Shown: positions 36,221-45,944, counted from the first letter of the stretch. The stretch: 64,000 nucleotides of DNA from Desulfatibacillum sp. (GCA_016342355.1 JAEINP010000022.1:1-64000), one strand, 5' to 3'. Numbers and translations: made by a program. Notes: generated by a model not told the origin, from the sequence alone.

Positions 36221-36847
36221 ATGAAACCTGAAGCGCGCAAAAAACTCATTTTGGCATCGGCCAAACGATTGTTTTCCAGGGGGGGCTATTACCAGACCCA
36301 GATTTCGGACATCATTAAAGATGCCGGCATTGCCCGGGGGACCATCTATCAGTACTTTTCCAACAAAGAGGATGTGTTTGTCACCCTTTTGGAGCAATAC
36401 TACTCTCAGTGGGAGGAAAGCATTTCCCTGGCTGCGGCCGACATAAATTTGGAAAATGTGGACCCGGTGGATTACTTTCGTCACCGTATCAAAAGGACTC
36501 TGGTTTTTTTCTCCAAGGATAAGGATCTTTGCAATATTGCCCTTCGAGTGGGCCTGGGCTTGCCCGGTGACATGGCCCTGGTTATCAAGCGCTTTGAAGA
36601 AAGGATCATCCGCCTGTTGATTGGAGACCTGGATTTAGGTATAAGCAACGGGCATGTGCGCCAGGACCTGAATGTGGAGCTTACGGCCAACCTGCTGGCC
36701 GGGGCTTTGCTCAGCACGGCCTATCACTTTTTCAGCCAGGATGCTGATCAAGCCAAGCCCCTGGACATAAACAAGACCACCGAGGACATAATTGCCGTAT
36801 TTGCCCCGGGAATCTTTACCAAACCATACAAGAAGCAATCTGAATAA
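36221..36847 (+). CDS. TetR/AcrR family transcriptional repressor
   Basis: A helix-turn-helix repressor of about 208 residues. The N-terminal TetR domain shows RKKLILASAKRLFSRGGYY, then the recognition region TQISDIIKDAGIARGTIYQYFSNKEDVF. The C-terminal ligand domain is unassigned. I placed the start at ATG (KPEARKK follows), which has AAGGA four bases upstream. An earlier GTG in frame lies inside the candidate operator and is unlikely. Neighbouring lipid genes and paired palindromes suggest it responds to an acyl-CoA or fatty acid, as FadR/PsrA-type TetR proteins do, and that it represses itself. Confidence 0.9.
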   Translation: MKPEARKKLILASAKRLFSRGGYYQTQISDIIKDAGIARGTIYQYFSNKEDVFVTLLEQYYSQWEESISLAAADINLENVDPVDYFRHRIKRTLVFFSKDKDLCNIALRVGLGLPGDMALVIKRFEERIIRLLIGDLDLGISNGHVRQDLNVELTANLLAGALLSTAYHFFSQDADQAKPLDINKTTEDIIAVFAPGIFTKPYKKQSE

Positions 36848-36887
36848 ACACCGGGGGCCGGCCCCGGATGCAACGAACGCGAAATAA

Positions 36888-37301
36888 ATGACCATGTACC
36901 GACACTTGATCCTATTGTTTTTCCTGACTGTTTTGCTGGTCCTTCCCGGATTCCGGGCCCTGGCCCAGGAAGGGGCGCCCACGCCTTCCTTCGAGGCGCC
37001 TCTATCCTTTTCCGTTGACGCCGCCATCCACCCCGTGGATTACCTTGCCTCCTATCCGGTACCGGACGCCAACACCCAGCTAAGCCCCCAAGAACGGGAG
37101 CGCCTGGTTTTTTTGTTCCTGAGAGCAGCCCAGGCCTGTGAAATGCGGGATAGCTCCGAAACGGCCCTTCGCACCTGTTCCCCCTTATATGTTTTGCTTA
37201 AACGCAATTTTCCCGAAATTCCCTTTGTGGAGCGGGAAAAGGGGGACCTGGTCTTTCTGGCTGATATCGCAGGCCCCTTGAGCGACTATGTAGGGCCTTG
37301 A
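36888..37301 (+). CDS. Small secreted protein of unknown function
   Basis: A 137-residue protein with a clear signal peptide (hydrophobic core about 6-22, cleavage near ALA-QE). The mature region is Pro-rich at first (GAPTPSFEAPLSF) and then helical (LSPQERERLVFLFLRAAQAC). It has Cys residues at EACEMRD-like and RTCSPL positions that could form a disulfide. It lies 40 bp after the TetR gene and 20-46 bp before mutY on the same strand. I do not recognise a family; no functional inference is made. Confidence 0.6.
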   Translation: MTMYRHLILLFFLTVLLVLPGFRALAQEGAPTPSFEAPLSFSVDAAIHPVDYLASYPVPDANTQLSPQERERLVFLFLRAAQACEMRDSSETALRTCSPLYVLLKRNFPEIPFVEREKGDLVFLADIAGPLSDYVGP

Positions 37302-37347
37302 TTAATCCCAACCACCTCCCTTGGAATATCTTTGCACGGAGTATCTT

Positions 37348-38457
37348 TTGACCGCAGACAATAGCCCTCTGGCCAGGCTTTCCCCCGACCTTTCCCAGTC
37401 TCTTTTAGACTGGTTCGCAGCCCATGCCCGGGATCTGCCCTGGCGGAAAACCACTAACCCCTACGCCATTTGGGTTTCCGAAATCATGCTCCAGCAGACC
37501 CAGGTGGTGATGGTGATCCCCTATTACCACAGGTGGCTGGACCGCTTTCCCAACGTGGGAAGCCTGGCCATGGCCCCCCTGGATGATGTCCTTAAGTTGT
37601 GGGAAGGGCTGGGGTATTATTCCCGCGCCAGGAATTTTCATAAGGCTTCCCAAATCATTGTGGAAGAACTCCAAGGAAAAATACCTGAAACCTATAAGGA
37701 GTTGCTTAAACTCCCGGGAATCGGGGCCTATACTGCCGGGGCCATTTGCAGTATTGCCTTCAATCAGGACATACCCCTGGTGGACGCCAACGTAAAAAGG
37801 GTTTTCGCCAGGATTCTGGACATGGATAAACCTGTCGAGCAATCCGCCAGCCTGCGTGAAATCCGTGAGGCAGCCCAATCCCTCATCCCTCCCGGCCAGG
37901 CCGGAGCCTTTAACCAGGGTCTCATGGAGCTGGGGGCACTGGTCTGTACTACCAAAAATCCCCATTGCCTGGAATGCCCTGCAAACGGCCATTGCCTGGC
38001 GAAAAAACGGCAAACCGTGGATTCGCGGCCTGTGCTGGCTCCTCGGAAAAAGACTCGGGCCCTGGAAGTATCTGCCGGTGTTCTGGTGCGGGACGGACGG
38101 ATTTTAGTGCAAAAACGGCTCCCCAAGGGCCTGATGGCGGGTTTGTGGGAGTTCCCGGGAGGCAAACTCGACCCCGAAGAAAGCCCTGAGCAGGCCTTGG
38201 TCCGGGAATTTGCCGAGGAATTGGAAATTGACATTGTGTGCGGGAAAAAAATCGCAGTCATACAGCACGCCTATACCCGGTTTCGGGTCAGGCTTCATAC
38301 CTTCTGGAGCACCATGAAGAATCCCGGACAAAAACCGGTTCTCCACGCAGCCGAGGAAATCCGATGGGTGCTTCCCGAAGAACTGGATGGCCTGGCTTTT
38401 CCTTCTGCGGATCGCAGACTGATTCAAAAGATTGTGGAGGAAGGAATTCCTGCCTGA
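37348..38457 (+). CDS. mutY: A/G-specific adenine glycosylase MutY
   Basis: Removes adenine mispaired with 8-oxoguanine. The N-terminal helix-hairpin-helix glycosylase domain contains IMLQQTQV (with the catalytic-region Glu), the hairpin LPGIGAYTAGAI and the catalytic Asp in VDANVKRV. The Fe-S loop C-x6-C-x2-C-x5-C is exact. The C-terminal Nudix-like 8-oxoG recognition domain follows, with GGKLDPEESPEQALVREFAEEL. The start is ambiguous: TTG here has GGAG six bases upstream, whereas a TTG 27 bases earlier has no ribosome site. The length of about 370 residues is typical. Confidence 0.92.
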   Translation: MTADNSPLARLSPDLSQSLLDWFAAHARDLPWRKTTNPYAIWVSEIMLQQTQVVMVIPYYHRWLDRFPNVGSLAMAPLDDVLKLWEGLGYYSRARNFHKASQIIVEELQGKIPETYKELLKLPGIGAYTAGAICSIAFNQDIPLVDANVKRVFARILDMDKPVEQSASLREIREAAQSLIPPGQAGAFNQGLMELGALVCTTKNPHCLECPANGHCLAKKRQTVDSRPVLAPRKKTRALEVSAGVLVRDGRILVQKRLPKGLMAGLWEFPGGKLDPEESPEQALVREFAEELEIDIVCGKKIAVIQHAYTRFRVRLHTFWSTMKNPGQKPVLHAAEEIRWVLPEELDGLAFPSADRRLIQKIVEEGIPA

Positions 38458-38510
38458 CTCCATCTTGAGGGGCTGCTGGTACAAAAAACAGGGAAATCCA
38501 AATGTTGGTT

Positions 38511-38891
38511 TCAGGACCTGGAGTCTTCCAATCCACCGGGCATTTCATTTTTCCAAAAAGACAGGGCCCTATCCTTCATTTGTTCATAATATTTGGACGT
38601 CATGCCAATTTCCGACTTCATACGCAATATGGCCTCGTTGGATTCAATACTCTCCAGGGACTGGGGCTTGCCCACCAGATACAGGATGGCGTCCCCTATG
38701 AATTCAAAGCATAGGTCGTGGTCCAGGCCCAGGTCCTTGTATTGTTTCGCTAATATGTTCAGGGATTCCACAGGATCGGTTCGGATTCTATTCCGGCATT
38801 CATCCAATATGAGCGAGTAATAGCCAACCTTTTGTTTTGCTTTAAAATACGAGGCAAGGGTGTTCAGGGTCACCAGTGGTTCTTCTGTCAT
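38511..38891 (-). CDS. Conserved hypothetical cytoplasmic protein
   Basis: A 126-residue, mainly helical protein without signal peptide or cysteine clusters. It reads MTEEPLVTLNTLASYFKAK and continues with several amphipathic helices (YYSLILDECRNRIRTDPVE; LDHDLCFEFIGDAILYLVG). The start was chosen at ATG with AGGAGG four bases upstream, rather than an ATG seven codons earlier. It stands alone, converging on mutY. The family is not recognised. Confidence 0.65.
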   Translation of the reverse strand: MTEEPLVTLNTLASYFKAKQKVGYYSLILDECRNRIRTDPVESLNILAKQYKDLGLDHDLCFEFIGDAILYLVGKPQSLESIESNEAILRMKSEIGMTSKYYEQMKDRALSFWKNEMPGGLEDSRS

Positions 38892-39203
38892 CGATCCTCC
38901 TGCAGATTGCAAATTGTATGTAATGCTGTGGGGCTAAACGCGGGCCAAGACAGCGGCCTGGGTATTTTTTACACGAGACCAAGGGTTTTGCCAAGCTCTT
39001 TAGTCTTTTTCAGGGATGTCCCCCTGTTGTCAAATCCTTGTCTGCCGCGCTGCTGCTTTTGAAGAGGCTTGACAGATCCGGTGAACAGTCCTACTGACTA
39101 ATCATTTCCAAAGAGCAGGCGGCCAAGTCTTCTATTTTATATGGTTTTCCAAAAACAAAGGACTGCGGCATCCCTGAATGCCGTTGGTAATCAGGAAAAG
39201 AAC
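38892..39203. other. Gene-free stretch before the MFS gene
   Basis: No frame here looks coding. A perfect TTGACA at 39069-39074 is followed 17 bp later by TACTGA, a poor -10, so promoter status for the MFS gene is uncertain. No strong hairpin or repeat is seen. Confidence 0.4.
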
Positions 39204-40409
39204 ATGAAGCCAAAACTGCCTAAAACCGTATTTGTGCTGGGGGTAGTGAGTTTTTTCAATGACCTGTCCAGTGAGATGATCTATCCCCTCCTGCCCTTGT
39301 TCCTGTCCACGGTATTGGGCGCCGGGGCCGTAGCCCTGGGCGTGGTGGAAGGGGTTGCCGAATCCGCATCTTCTATTTTGAAAGTGGTTTCGGGTATCGC
39401 AACGGACCGTTGGAACAAACGAAAACCCCTTATCCTGTCCGGCTACGGATTGTCCGGCGTAGTCCGCCCCCTCATTGGCCTGGCAGGGTCTTGGCCTTTG
39501 GTGCTGGCGGCTCGTTTTTGCGACAGGATCGGCAAAGGGCTTCGCACCTCTCCCAGAGACGCCCTCATCAGTATGAGCGTGGACCCCGCCATCCGAGGAA
39601 GGGCCTATGGCTTTCATCGGGCCATGGACCATGCCGGGGCCGTGGCAGGCCCCCTGGTGGCGGCCCTGCTCCTTTCCGTGATGGGTTTGGAATTGCGCCA
39701 GGTTTTTCTGCTGGCGGCCATTCCCGCTGTGGTGGTCATGGCGCTCATCGCAGTTGGAGTGAAAGAACCCGCTCGGGAGCAAACAAACGCCGGGGAATGC
39801 TCTCCTGGCTTTTCCCTCAGAGCCTGGCATAATTTCGGACCCGGGTACAAGAGGCTCATCCTGGCCGTAATTGTGTTTACCCTGGGAAATTCCACCGACG
39901 CGTTTATTCTGCTTCGACTTTCCGATGCAGGAATATCCGGAGCATGGATTGCAGCCTTGTGGTCCCTGCACCATGTGGTGAAGTCCGCCTCCACCTATGT
40001 GGGAGGCCGCATATCCGACCGCCTGGGGAGGCGGCTCATGATCCGCACGGGTTGGCTGTTTTACGGCGGTATCTATCTGTGCTTTGCCATGGTGGATAAG
40101 GCAGGCTTTCTGGTGGCCCTGTTCTTACTCTACGGCGTGTACTACGGACTCACAGAACCCTGCGAAAAAGCCTGGGTGGCCGACATGTCTCCGCCCGACC
40201 TGTGCGGAACCGCCTTCGGGTTTTATCATGGCGCCGTGGGCCTGGCCGCCCTGCCCGCGAGCCTGGTTTTTGGTCTTATATGGCATGCCTGGGGCATGGA
40301 GGCGGCCTTTTTGACAGGCGCCCTGTTGGCGTTAGCGGCTTCATTTTTACTGCCAAAGGAGCCAGGGCAAGAGCCTTTTGCAGTGTTTAAAGGCAACAAG
40401 CCCCAATGA
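39204..40409 (+). CDS. Major facilitator superfamily transporter
   Basis: About 401 residues with 12 predicted transmembrane helices. The N-terminal signature is VLGVVSFFNDLSSEMIYPLLP. An MFS loop 2-3 motif reads SGIATDRWNKRKPLIL, repeated in the second half as GGRISDRLGRRLMIRTG. Between helices 4 and 5 is RIGKGLRTSPRDALI. This subgroup is common in environmental bacteria and is annotated only as permease; the substrate is unknown. I prefer the ATG after AGGAAAAG to an earlier frame start 63 bases upstream. It is a single-gene unit. Confidence 0.88.
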   Translation: MKPKLPKTVFVLGVVSFFNDLSSEMIYPLLPLFLSTVLGAGAVALGVVEGVAESASSILKVVSGIATDRWNKRKPLILSGYGLSGVVRPLIGLAGSWPLVLAARFCDRIGKGLRTSPRDALISMSVDPAIRGRAYGFHRAMDHAGAVAGPLVAALLLSVMGLELRQVFLLAAIPAVVVMALIAVGVKEPAREQTNAGECSPGFSLRAWHNFGPGYKRLILAVIVFTLGNSTDAFILLRLSDAGISGAWIAALWSLHHVVKSASTYVGGRISDRLGRRLMIRTGWLFYGGIYLCFAMVDKAGFLVALFLLYGVYYGLTEPCEKAWVADMSPPDLCGTAFGFYHGAVGLAALPASLVFGLIWHAWGMEAAFLTGALLALAASFLLPKEPGQEPFAVFKGNKPQ

Positions 40410-40566
40410 CCATGGACTGCTTTCTCCCACGGTCCGGTCAATGGGGAAAACACGAAACCCGGGAACATTGCTGACGCCCATTTCCTATTGATTGCCTTGG
40501 CGCCCCGGGCCATGATACCCTGCATCATATAAACAACCCATGACAGGCGAATCAGGAAAAGCAACC

Positions 40567-41739
40567 ATGCCGTATGATTTTGACACCATCATTGACAGGC
40601 GCGGCGCCCATTGCGAAAAATGGGACGCCATGGAAGCCCATTACGGCGTTTCGCCCCAAGACGGCATATCCATGTGGGTGGCGGATATGGAGTTTCGGCC
40701 TCCTCCTGCAGTCAGCGAAGCCCTCCAAAAAGAACTGAACCACGGAATCCCCGGGTATTGGGGAGATTCCGAAGCATACCACCAGTCCATTGTGAATTGG
40801 ATGGAGCGCCGTCACAAGTGGAAAATCCAGCCATCCTGGATTTCCACCACTCACGGCATCGTGGTGGCTGTAAACATGCTGGTCCAGGCCTTTTGCAAAC
40901 CCGGCGACAAGATAATCATCCAGACTCCGGTCTATTATCCCTTTGCCTTCGCCATAGCCGCCAACGGCTGTCAGGTGATTAACAACCGCCTCGTCAAGGA
41001 GCAGGACCGCTATGTCATGGACCTGGACGACCTCAAACGGCAGGCGGACGATCGAACCCGCATGATCATCCTGTGCAGCCCCCACAATCCCGGAGGCAGG
41101 GTCTGGACCCAAGAGGAGCTGGAAAGCCTCGCAGAGTTCTGCCTGTCCCGCAATATCCTCATGGTTTCGGACGAAATCCATCACGATCTGGTTTATTCCG
41201 GCCATACCCACAGGATTTTGGCTTCTTTGTCCCCGGAACTGGAAGACAAGGCCGTCATCTGCTCGTCAGCCTCCAAAACCTTCAATCTGGCCGGAACCAT
41301 GACCGGCAACGTGATTATCGCCAACAAGGCGCTTCGCAAACAATTCCGGGACCAGCTCGCCAAATGCGGTATGTTCCTGCCTAACCGGTTCGGTCCCCTG
41401 GCGGCCACGGCGGCCTATAACCACGGAGAGGAATGGCTGGAATCCCTGTTGCTTTACCTGGAGGAAAATCTCCGTTTGATCAGTCGAACAGTGGAAACCA
41501 ACCTCCCCGGTGTGACGTGCATGCCCCTGGAAGGCACGTACCTTGCCTGGCTGGGTTTTTCCGGCCTGGACACGCCCATGGAAGAAGTGATCCGCAGGGT
41601 GGAAAAGGAGGCCCGTTTGGCCCTGAATCACGGGCATACCTTCGGCCCGGGCGGAGAAGACTATATGCGCATGAATTTCGCCTGTCCACGACCCATGTTG
41701 AAGCAGGCTCTGGATAGACTCATTAAGGCTTTTTCCTAA
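40567..41739 (+). CDS. PatB/MalY-type PLP-dependent aminotransferase (cystathionine beta-lyase)
   Basis: A fold type I PLP enzyme, likely a C-S lyase that cleaves cystathionine or cysteine conjugates to pyruvate, ammonia and a thiol. It begins PYDFDTIIDRRGAHCEKWD, the PatB/MalY N-terminal signature, followed by MWVADMEFRPPPAV. The PLP lysine lies in SSASKTFNLAG, the phosphate-binding region in LCSPHNPGGRVWT, and the carboxylate Arg is near MRMNFACPR. The start was set at the ATG with AGGAAAAG upstream. At 390 residues the length is normal. It is flanked by unrelated genes. Confidence 0.9.
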   Translation: MPYDFDTIIDRRGAHCEKWDAMEAHYGVSPQDGISMWVADMEFRPPPAVSEALQKELNHGIPGYWGDSEAYHQSIVNWMERRHKWKIQPSWISTTHGIVVAVNMLVQAFCKPGDKIIIQTPVYYPFAFAIAANGCQVINNRLVKEQDRYVMDLDDLKRQADDRTRMIILCSPHNPGGRVWTQEELESLAEFCLSRNILMVSDEIHHDLVYSGHTHRILASLSPELEDKAVICSSASKTFNLAGTMTGNVIIANKALRKQFRDQLAKCGMFLPNRFGPLAATAAYNHGEEWLESLLLYLEENLRLISRTVETNLPGVTCMPLEGTYLAWLGFSGLDTPMEEVIRRVEKEARLALNHGHTFGPGGEDYMRMNFACPRPMLKQALDRLIKAFS

Positions 41740-41781
41740 TTTTCAGGCACAGCGTAAAAAACCATAAACAGGAGGTCGAAC

Positions 41782-42384
41782 ATGGAATACATTGGCATCA
41801 GGTCCCTGGCAGCGCTCCTTTGTACGTTAGCGATTTTGGTTTTTGCAGGCCTGGCGCCAAAAGCGGCCCATGCCGCCGACGCCTATAAGGTGGACCCGGT
41901 TCATTCTTCGGTGGTATTCGGCATCGAACACTTGGGCGTGGCCGCGTTTTATGGCGCATTCACCGATATTGAAGGTGAAATTGTCTTTGACGAAAACAAC
42001 CTGAAGCAAAGCTCCGTCAATATTGCTGTGCCCGTGAAAAAGGTGGATACCCGAAACTGGATGCGGGACCGCCACCTCAAGAGCAAAGACTTTTTCAATG
42101 CGGGTAAGTTCTCGGAAATGACCTTTCAAAGCGCCCGGGTGGAAAAAATCACCCGGGACACTTACGAAGTCCAGGGCGTGTTCTCCATGATGGGAATCGC
42201 CAGAGACATGACCATAGAAGTGACCATGACAGGGCAGGGCAAAGGCATGCAAAAAGAAGAACGCATCGGCTTTGGCGCCGAATTTACCATAAAAAGAAGC
42301 GATTATGGCATGACTTACGGAATGGAAGGCCTTTTGGGGGATGATGTGAAAGTCTGCCTGTCCGTGGAAGGCGTGAAAAAATAG
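41782..42384 (+). CDS. YceI family periplasmic lipocalin-like protein
   Basis: A 200-residue protein: signal peptide (cleavage near AHA-AD) and a YceI beta-barrel that binds isoprenoid or other amphiphilic ligands. Family motifs are YKVDPVHSSVVFGIEHLG, the DTRNWMRDRHLKSKDFFNAGKF region split over 95-120 and VQGVFSMMGIARDMTI. A GGAGGT site precedes the ATG. It is followed after 35 bp by an AhpD-like gene, probably in the same transcript. The ligand is unknown; YceI proteins are often linked to quinone or stress functions. Confidence 0.9.
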   Translation: MEYIGIRSLAALLCTLAILVFAGLAPKAAHAADAYKVDPVHSSVVFGIEHLGVAAFYGAFTDIEGEIVFDENNLKQSSVNIAVPVKKVDTRNWMRDRHLKSKDFFNAGKFSEMTFQSARVEKITRDTYEVQGVFSMMGIARDMTIEVTMTGQGKGMQKEERIGFGAEFTIKRSDYGMTYGMEGLLGDDVKVCLSVEGVKK

Positions 42385-42419
42385 CCTGTTAGGCATAATC
42401 AGGAGGGAGGGAGCAAATC

Positions 42420-43040
42420 GTGAAAGACATACAAATGCGCACCTTTGAAACCGTGGGGGAGTTCGTAACCACAGCCGCAAATATGGTGAAAGGCCCCACC
42501 TTTGTGACGACCTTTCTGAAAATGGACGCCAAATTCAGGGAAAAAGTAATCCTGTGTGTGTCCATCACCAATAATTGCGGGGTTTGCACCAAAGTGCACA
42601 CCCTGGTGGGACTTCGCGCCGGACTGACGGAAGAGGACATCCAAAAGCTGATTACCCTGTATAAAAAGGATTACAGCCTAAACGAATGGCTTGCCCTGCG
42701 TTGGGCCAGGGATTGGGCCGTGCTCCGGGGCCAGGCCCCTTCCGGGAATAACGCCCGCGCCTTTGGAAAAGATTTCACTCCCCGGGAGCAGGCGTTTATC
42801 CTGAAAATCTGCCGCATGATGAAAATGGCCAACTACACCAGCAACTACCTGTTCGCAGTCCCCTATCTGGAGGAAAAAACATCCCAATCCCGCAAGGGCC
42901 TCCTTGGCCTGTTGAGCGGCCCAGTGGAGGAGGCTCTGACGCAAGCCGTGCTTGCCGCAAGATGCCGGGCCGCCCGTGCAACCGGCGCCGCGGCGGACGC
43001 CTGCGCGGGCATTTTGGGTATAGACCGGTGCGTGGCATAG
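42420..43040 (+). CDS. AhpD/carboxymuconolactone decarboxylase-like protein
   Basis: A 206-residue helical protein with the AhpD-like redox motif Cys53-x-x-Cys56-xxx-His60 (NCGVCTKVH). The AhpD-like fold surrounds it: GLRAGLTEEDIQKL follows, as in peroxidase-associated carriers. A C-terminal extension (about 165-206) is Ala/Cys-rich. The start codon is GTG, with GGGAGGGAG 7-15 bases upstream. It may act as a thiol-disulfide carrier or peroxide-reducing partner. Its link to the upstream YceI gene is by spacing only. Confidence 0.8.
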   Translation: MKDIQMRTFETVGEFVTTAANMVKGPTFVTTFLKMDAKFREKVILCVSITNNCGVCTKVHTLVGLRAGLTEEDIQKLITLYKKDYSLNEWLALRWARDWAVLRGQAPSGNNARAFGKDFTPREQAFILKICRMMKMANYTSNYLFAVPYLEEKTSQSRKGLLGLLSGPVEEALTQAVLAARCRAARATGAAADACAGILGIDRCVA

Positions 43041-43128
43041 TACGGGGTCGTATCCGACAAAAACAGGGCGCTAAAGGCCGGACGATAAATTTCGCTTGAA
43101 CCCCCGGCCGGTTCCGTATATACAAAAT

Positions 43129-43167
43129 TGACCATGTGTTAAATTTTTTATGACCCTTCCTGGTCAT
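43129..43167 (+). promoter_or_regulatory. Composite motif upstream of the RND exporter gene
   Basis: TGACCATGTGTTAAA (43129-43143) is followed by inverted repeat ATGACC-cttcct-GGTCAT (43150-43167), ending 52 bp before the ATG. A near copy of the 15-mer plus a similar inverted repeat occurs at 51222-51267. Confidence 0.4.
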
Positions 43168-43219
43168 TTTTGTCTCGCACCCTTATATTCCTGAACCGGA
43201 ATCCCCACCACGAGGTACC

Positions 43220-45679
43220 ATGCCCGGCATACGACATCGCATTGAGCTTTTGTTCAACCACTTGGGACGTTGGATTTACCACAACCCTAAAAAGACCCTG
43301 GCCGCTTCCCTGGTTTTTTGCCTTTTTTTCTTTATTCAGGTGCCCAACCTAAGCGTGGATACCTCCTCGGAAGCCATGCTTCGCAAGAACGACCCCATCC
43401 GCATTGCTTACAACACATTCCGGGACCAGTTCGGGCGGGCCGAAATGCTGGTGGTCGCCGTGGAGCCGCCCAATATTTTTGATCCCGTGTTTCTGGAAAA
43501 ACTCCGGGCCCTCCACGAGGAGTTGGAAACGGAAATCCCCTATGTGCGGGAGGTCACCAGTCTGGTGAACATCCGAAACACCCGGGGAGAGGACGAATCC
43601 CTGGTCGTGGAGGACCTCCTGGAAGACTGGCCGGAAAACGGCCTGTCCATGGGGGAACTCCGGGAAAGGGTCATGTCCAGCCCCTTGTACCGGAATCATA
43701 TTATTTCGGAAGACGGGCGGGTGACGGCCCTGCTCATAGAAACCGAAGCCTATGCAGATGCAGGCGCCGGGGCTGGCGGCTTTGACCAGGCCTTTGACGC
43801 CTTTGAAAACTCCCCTGGCGAATCCCTGCCCGACGCCATACCCGAGTCCCGGAAGTATTTCACGGTGGAGCAAAACCGGGAGGTGGTGCTGGCGGTCGCC
43901 CGCATTCTGGACAAACACCGCGCCCCGGATTTCCAGGTGGCGGCCACGGGACGACCGGTAATCCTGGACGTGTTCAACGAGTCCACCCTCATGGACACCC
44001 GAAACTGCATGATCCTCACCACAATATTGAATTCCGTGCTGCTGTTCCTGCTGTTCCGGCGTTTTTCAGGGGTGCTTATGCCTATGGTCATTGTATTGGG
44101 CTCGGCCTTTTGCACCATGGGAATGATGGCCCTTGCGGACGTCCCGTTCAAGATGACCACCACGGCCATTCCCGCCTTTCTGGTGGCGGTGGGCCTGGCG
44201 GATTCGGTCCATATCCTGGCGATTTTTTTCCGGCGCGTGGACCTGGGGGATTCCCGGGAGGACGCCATCGCCTACAGCATGGGGCATTCGGGCCTGGCCA
44301 TAGTCATGACCAGCATGACCACGGCGGCCGGACTGCTGTCATTCTCCACGGCGGAACTCACCGCCATTTCCGAGATGGGCATCTTTGCCGCCCTTGGGGT
44401 GACCCTGGCCCTGTTGCTCACCATCATCATGCTGCCAGCCATGCTGGCCCTGGTCTCCATCAAACCCCGGCCCATCAAGCCCACAAAACAAAGCATGGAC
44501 AGATTTTTGCTCTGGTTCGCCAATATCTCCATCCGCCGCCCTGTTACCATTATTGTGGTTTCCGTCCTGATATTGGGCCTTTCAGGGGCTATGTGCTTCA
44601 AACTCAAATTTTCCGATGCGGTGGTGGATTATTTTCCCAAGGACATGCAGGTGTACAAGGACCTGAAAAAGATAGAGAACGACCTCAAGGGCACGGTTAG
44701 CATGGAGGTGGTGGTGGATACCGGCCGGGAAAACGGCGTCCAGGAGCCCGATATCCTCGCCAGCATGGACGCCATGAGCGAACAATGGATGGCCTACGAA
44801 AACCCGGAACTCCATGTGGGCAAAACCCTGTCCATTGTCAATGTGGTCAAGGAAACCAACCAGGCCCTCCATGAAAACGATCCGGCCTTTTACACCGTCC
44901 CCAAAGATCACCAACTCATCGCCCAGGAACTGCTCCTTTTTGAAAACAGCGGCGCAGAAGACCTGGAGCGGATCGTGGACACCCAGTTTTCCAAAGCCCG
45001 GATAACCGTCAAAACGGATTGGGTGGATTCGGTGATTTTTGATAAATTTGTGAGGGAATGGAAAACCAGGCTGGACAGGGAATTCGAGGGCAGGGCTTCC
45101 ATCAACATCACGGGCCTCATGCCCATCATGGCCAAGACCATTCCCGCAGCTCTCCACAGTATGGCCAGGAGCTACGTGGTGGCCTTTGTGGTCATCACAG
45201 CCATGATGGTGATGCTGGTGGGAGACGTGAAAATGGGTCTGGTGGCCATGTTTCCCAACCTGTTGCCCATTGTGCTTATTATGGGGATCATGGCGGCCTG
45301 TTCCATCAACCTGAACATGAACACCCTTATGATTGGAAGCATCGCCATAGGCCTCGTGGTGGACGACACCATGCACTTTATTTATAATTTCAGAAGATAT
45401 TACCGGTTTACAGGCGACGCGGAAAAAGCGGTCAGGGAAACCTTTTTAGGCACGGGAAGGGCCTTGCTCATCACGTCCCTGGTGTTGTCCGCGGGATTTT
45501 TCGTGCTCCTTTCCGGCACCCTGCTCCACATGGTCCAGTTCGGTTTCTTTACGGGGCTGGTTATCCTGGTGGCCCTGCTGGCGGATTTTCTCCTGGTGCC
45601 CGCCCTCATGATAGTCCTGGCCCGGGGGCGAAATAAAATGGGGCTGGCCGGGCTGGCGGAGAGTCAAAACTCCCTGTAA
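43220..45679 (+). CDS. MMPL/RND superfamily exporter
   Basis: An 819-residue inner-membrane transporter with the RND topology of two repeats, each one helix, a large periplasmic domain and a five-helix bundle. The first helix is about 20-40. Repeat 1 includes VGLADSVHILAIFF and repeat 2 GLVVDDTMHFIYNF, matching the conserved charged helix 4 of MMPL proteins. No membrane-fusion or outer-membrane partner is adjacent, so it may be a lipid or hopanoid exporter (MMPL/HpnN-like) rather than a tripartite drug pump. The substrate is unknown. It appears monocistronic. Confidence 0.88.
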   Translation: MPGIRHRIELLFNHLGRWIYHNPKKTLAASLVFCLFFFIQVPNLSVDTSSEAMLRKNDPIRIAYNTFRDQFGRAEMLVVAVEPPNIFDPVFLEKLRALHEELETEIPYVREVTSLVNIRNTRGEDESLVVEDLLEDWPENGLSMGELRERVMSSPLYRNHIISEDGRVTALLIETEAYADAGAGAGGFDQAFDAFENSPGESLPDAIPESRKYFTVEQNREVVLAVARILDKHRAPDFQVAATGRPVILDVFNESTLMDTRNCMILTTILNSVLLFLLFRRFSGVLMPMVIVLGSAFCTMGMMALADVPFKMTTTAIPAFLVAVGLADSVHILAIFFRRVDLGDSREDAIAYSMGHSGLAIVMTSMTTAAGLLSFSTAELTAISEMGIFAALGVTLALLLTIIMLPAMLALVSIKPRPIKPTKQSMDRFLLWFANISIRRPVTIIVVSVLILGLSGAMCFKLKFSDAVVDYFPKDMQVYKDLKKIENDLKGTVSMEVVVDTGRENGVQEPDILASMDAMSEQWMAYENPELHVGKTLSIVNVVKETNQALHENDPAFYTVPKDHQLIAQELLLFENSGAEDLERIVDTQFSKARITVKTDWVDSVIFDKFVREWKTRLDREFEGRASINITGLMPIMAKTIPAALHSMARSYVVAFVVITAMMVMLVGDVKMGLVAMFPNLLPIVLIMGIMAACSINLNMNTLMIGSIAIGLVVDDTMHFIYNFRRYYRFTGDAEKAVRETFLGTGRALLITSLVLSAGFFVLLSGTLLHMVQFGFFTGLVILVALLADFLLVPALMIVLARGRNKMGLAGLAESQNSL

Positions 45680-45742
45680 GGCCAGGGCGTACCTTTTCGG
45701 TTGACCCAAACCCATGGGATGCAAGGAATGCCTTGTTCTTCC

Positions 45743-45831
45743 GTAGGGGCGCTGCTTGCCGCGCCCACGGATTAGGTTGGATGAACCCGGGCGCTTCCCA
45801 ACACTTGGGCAGGAGAATCCTGCCCCTACAC
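45743..45831. repeat. Dispersed intergenic repeat, copy A
   Basis: Contains gtaggggcgctgcttgccgc (45743 on), then taggttggat...cccaaca (45773-45803), and a perfect hairpin GGGCAGGA-gaa-TCCTGCCC (45807-45825). Elements of the taggttgg...cccaaca form are scattered through many environmental genomes. Confidence 0.75.
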
Positions 45832-45865
45832 AGTTTTGGGAAGGCTAAAGGCTAATTGAAACTGT

Positions 45866-45944
45866 GTAGATGCGTGGCTTGCCGCGCTGTTTTTGATGAG
45901 GGCGCGATACCCGCGCCCTTGGGCAGGGCAAGCCCGGCCCCTAC
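45866..45944. repeat. Degenerate copy of the dispersed repeat
   Basis: gtagatgcgtggcttgccgc resembles the 5' block of copy A, and gggcagggcaagcccggcccctaca resembles its 3' block. The central block is missing. Confidence 0.5.
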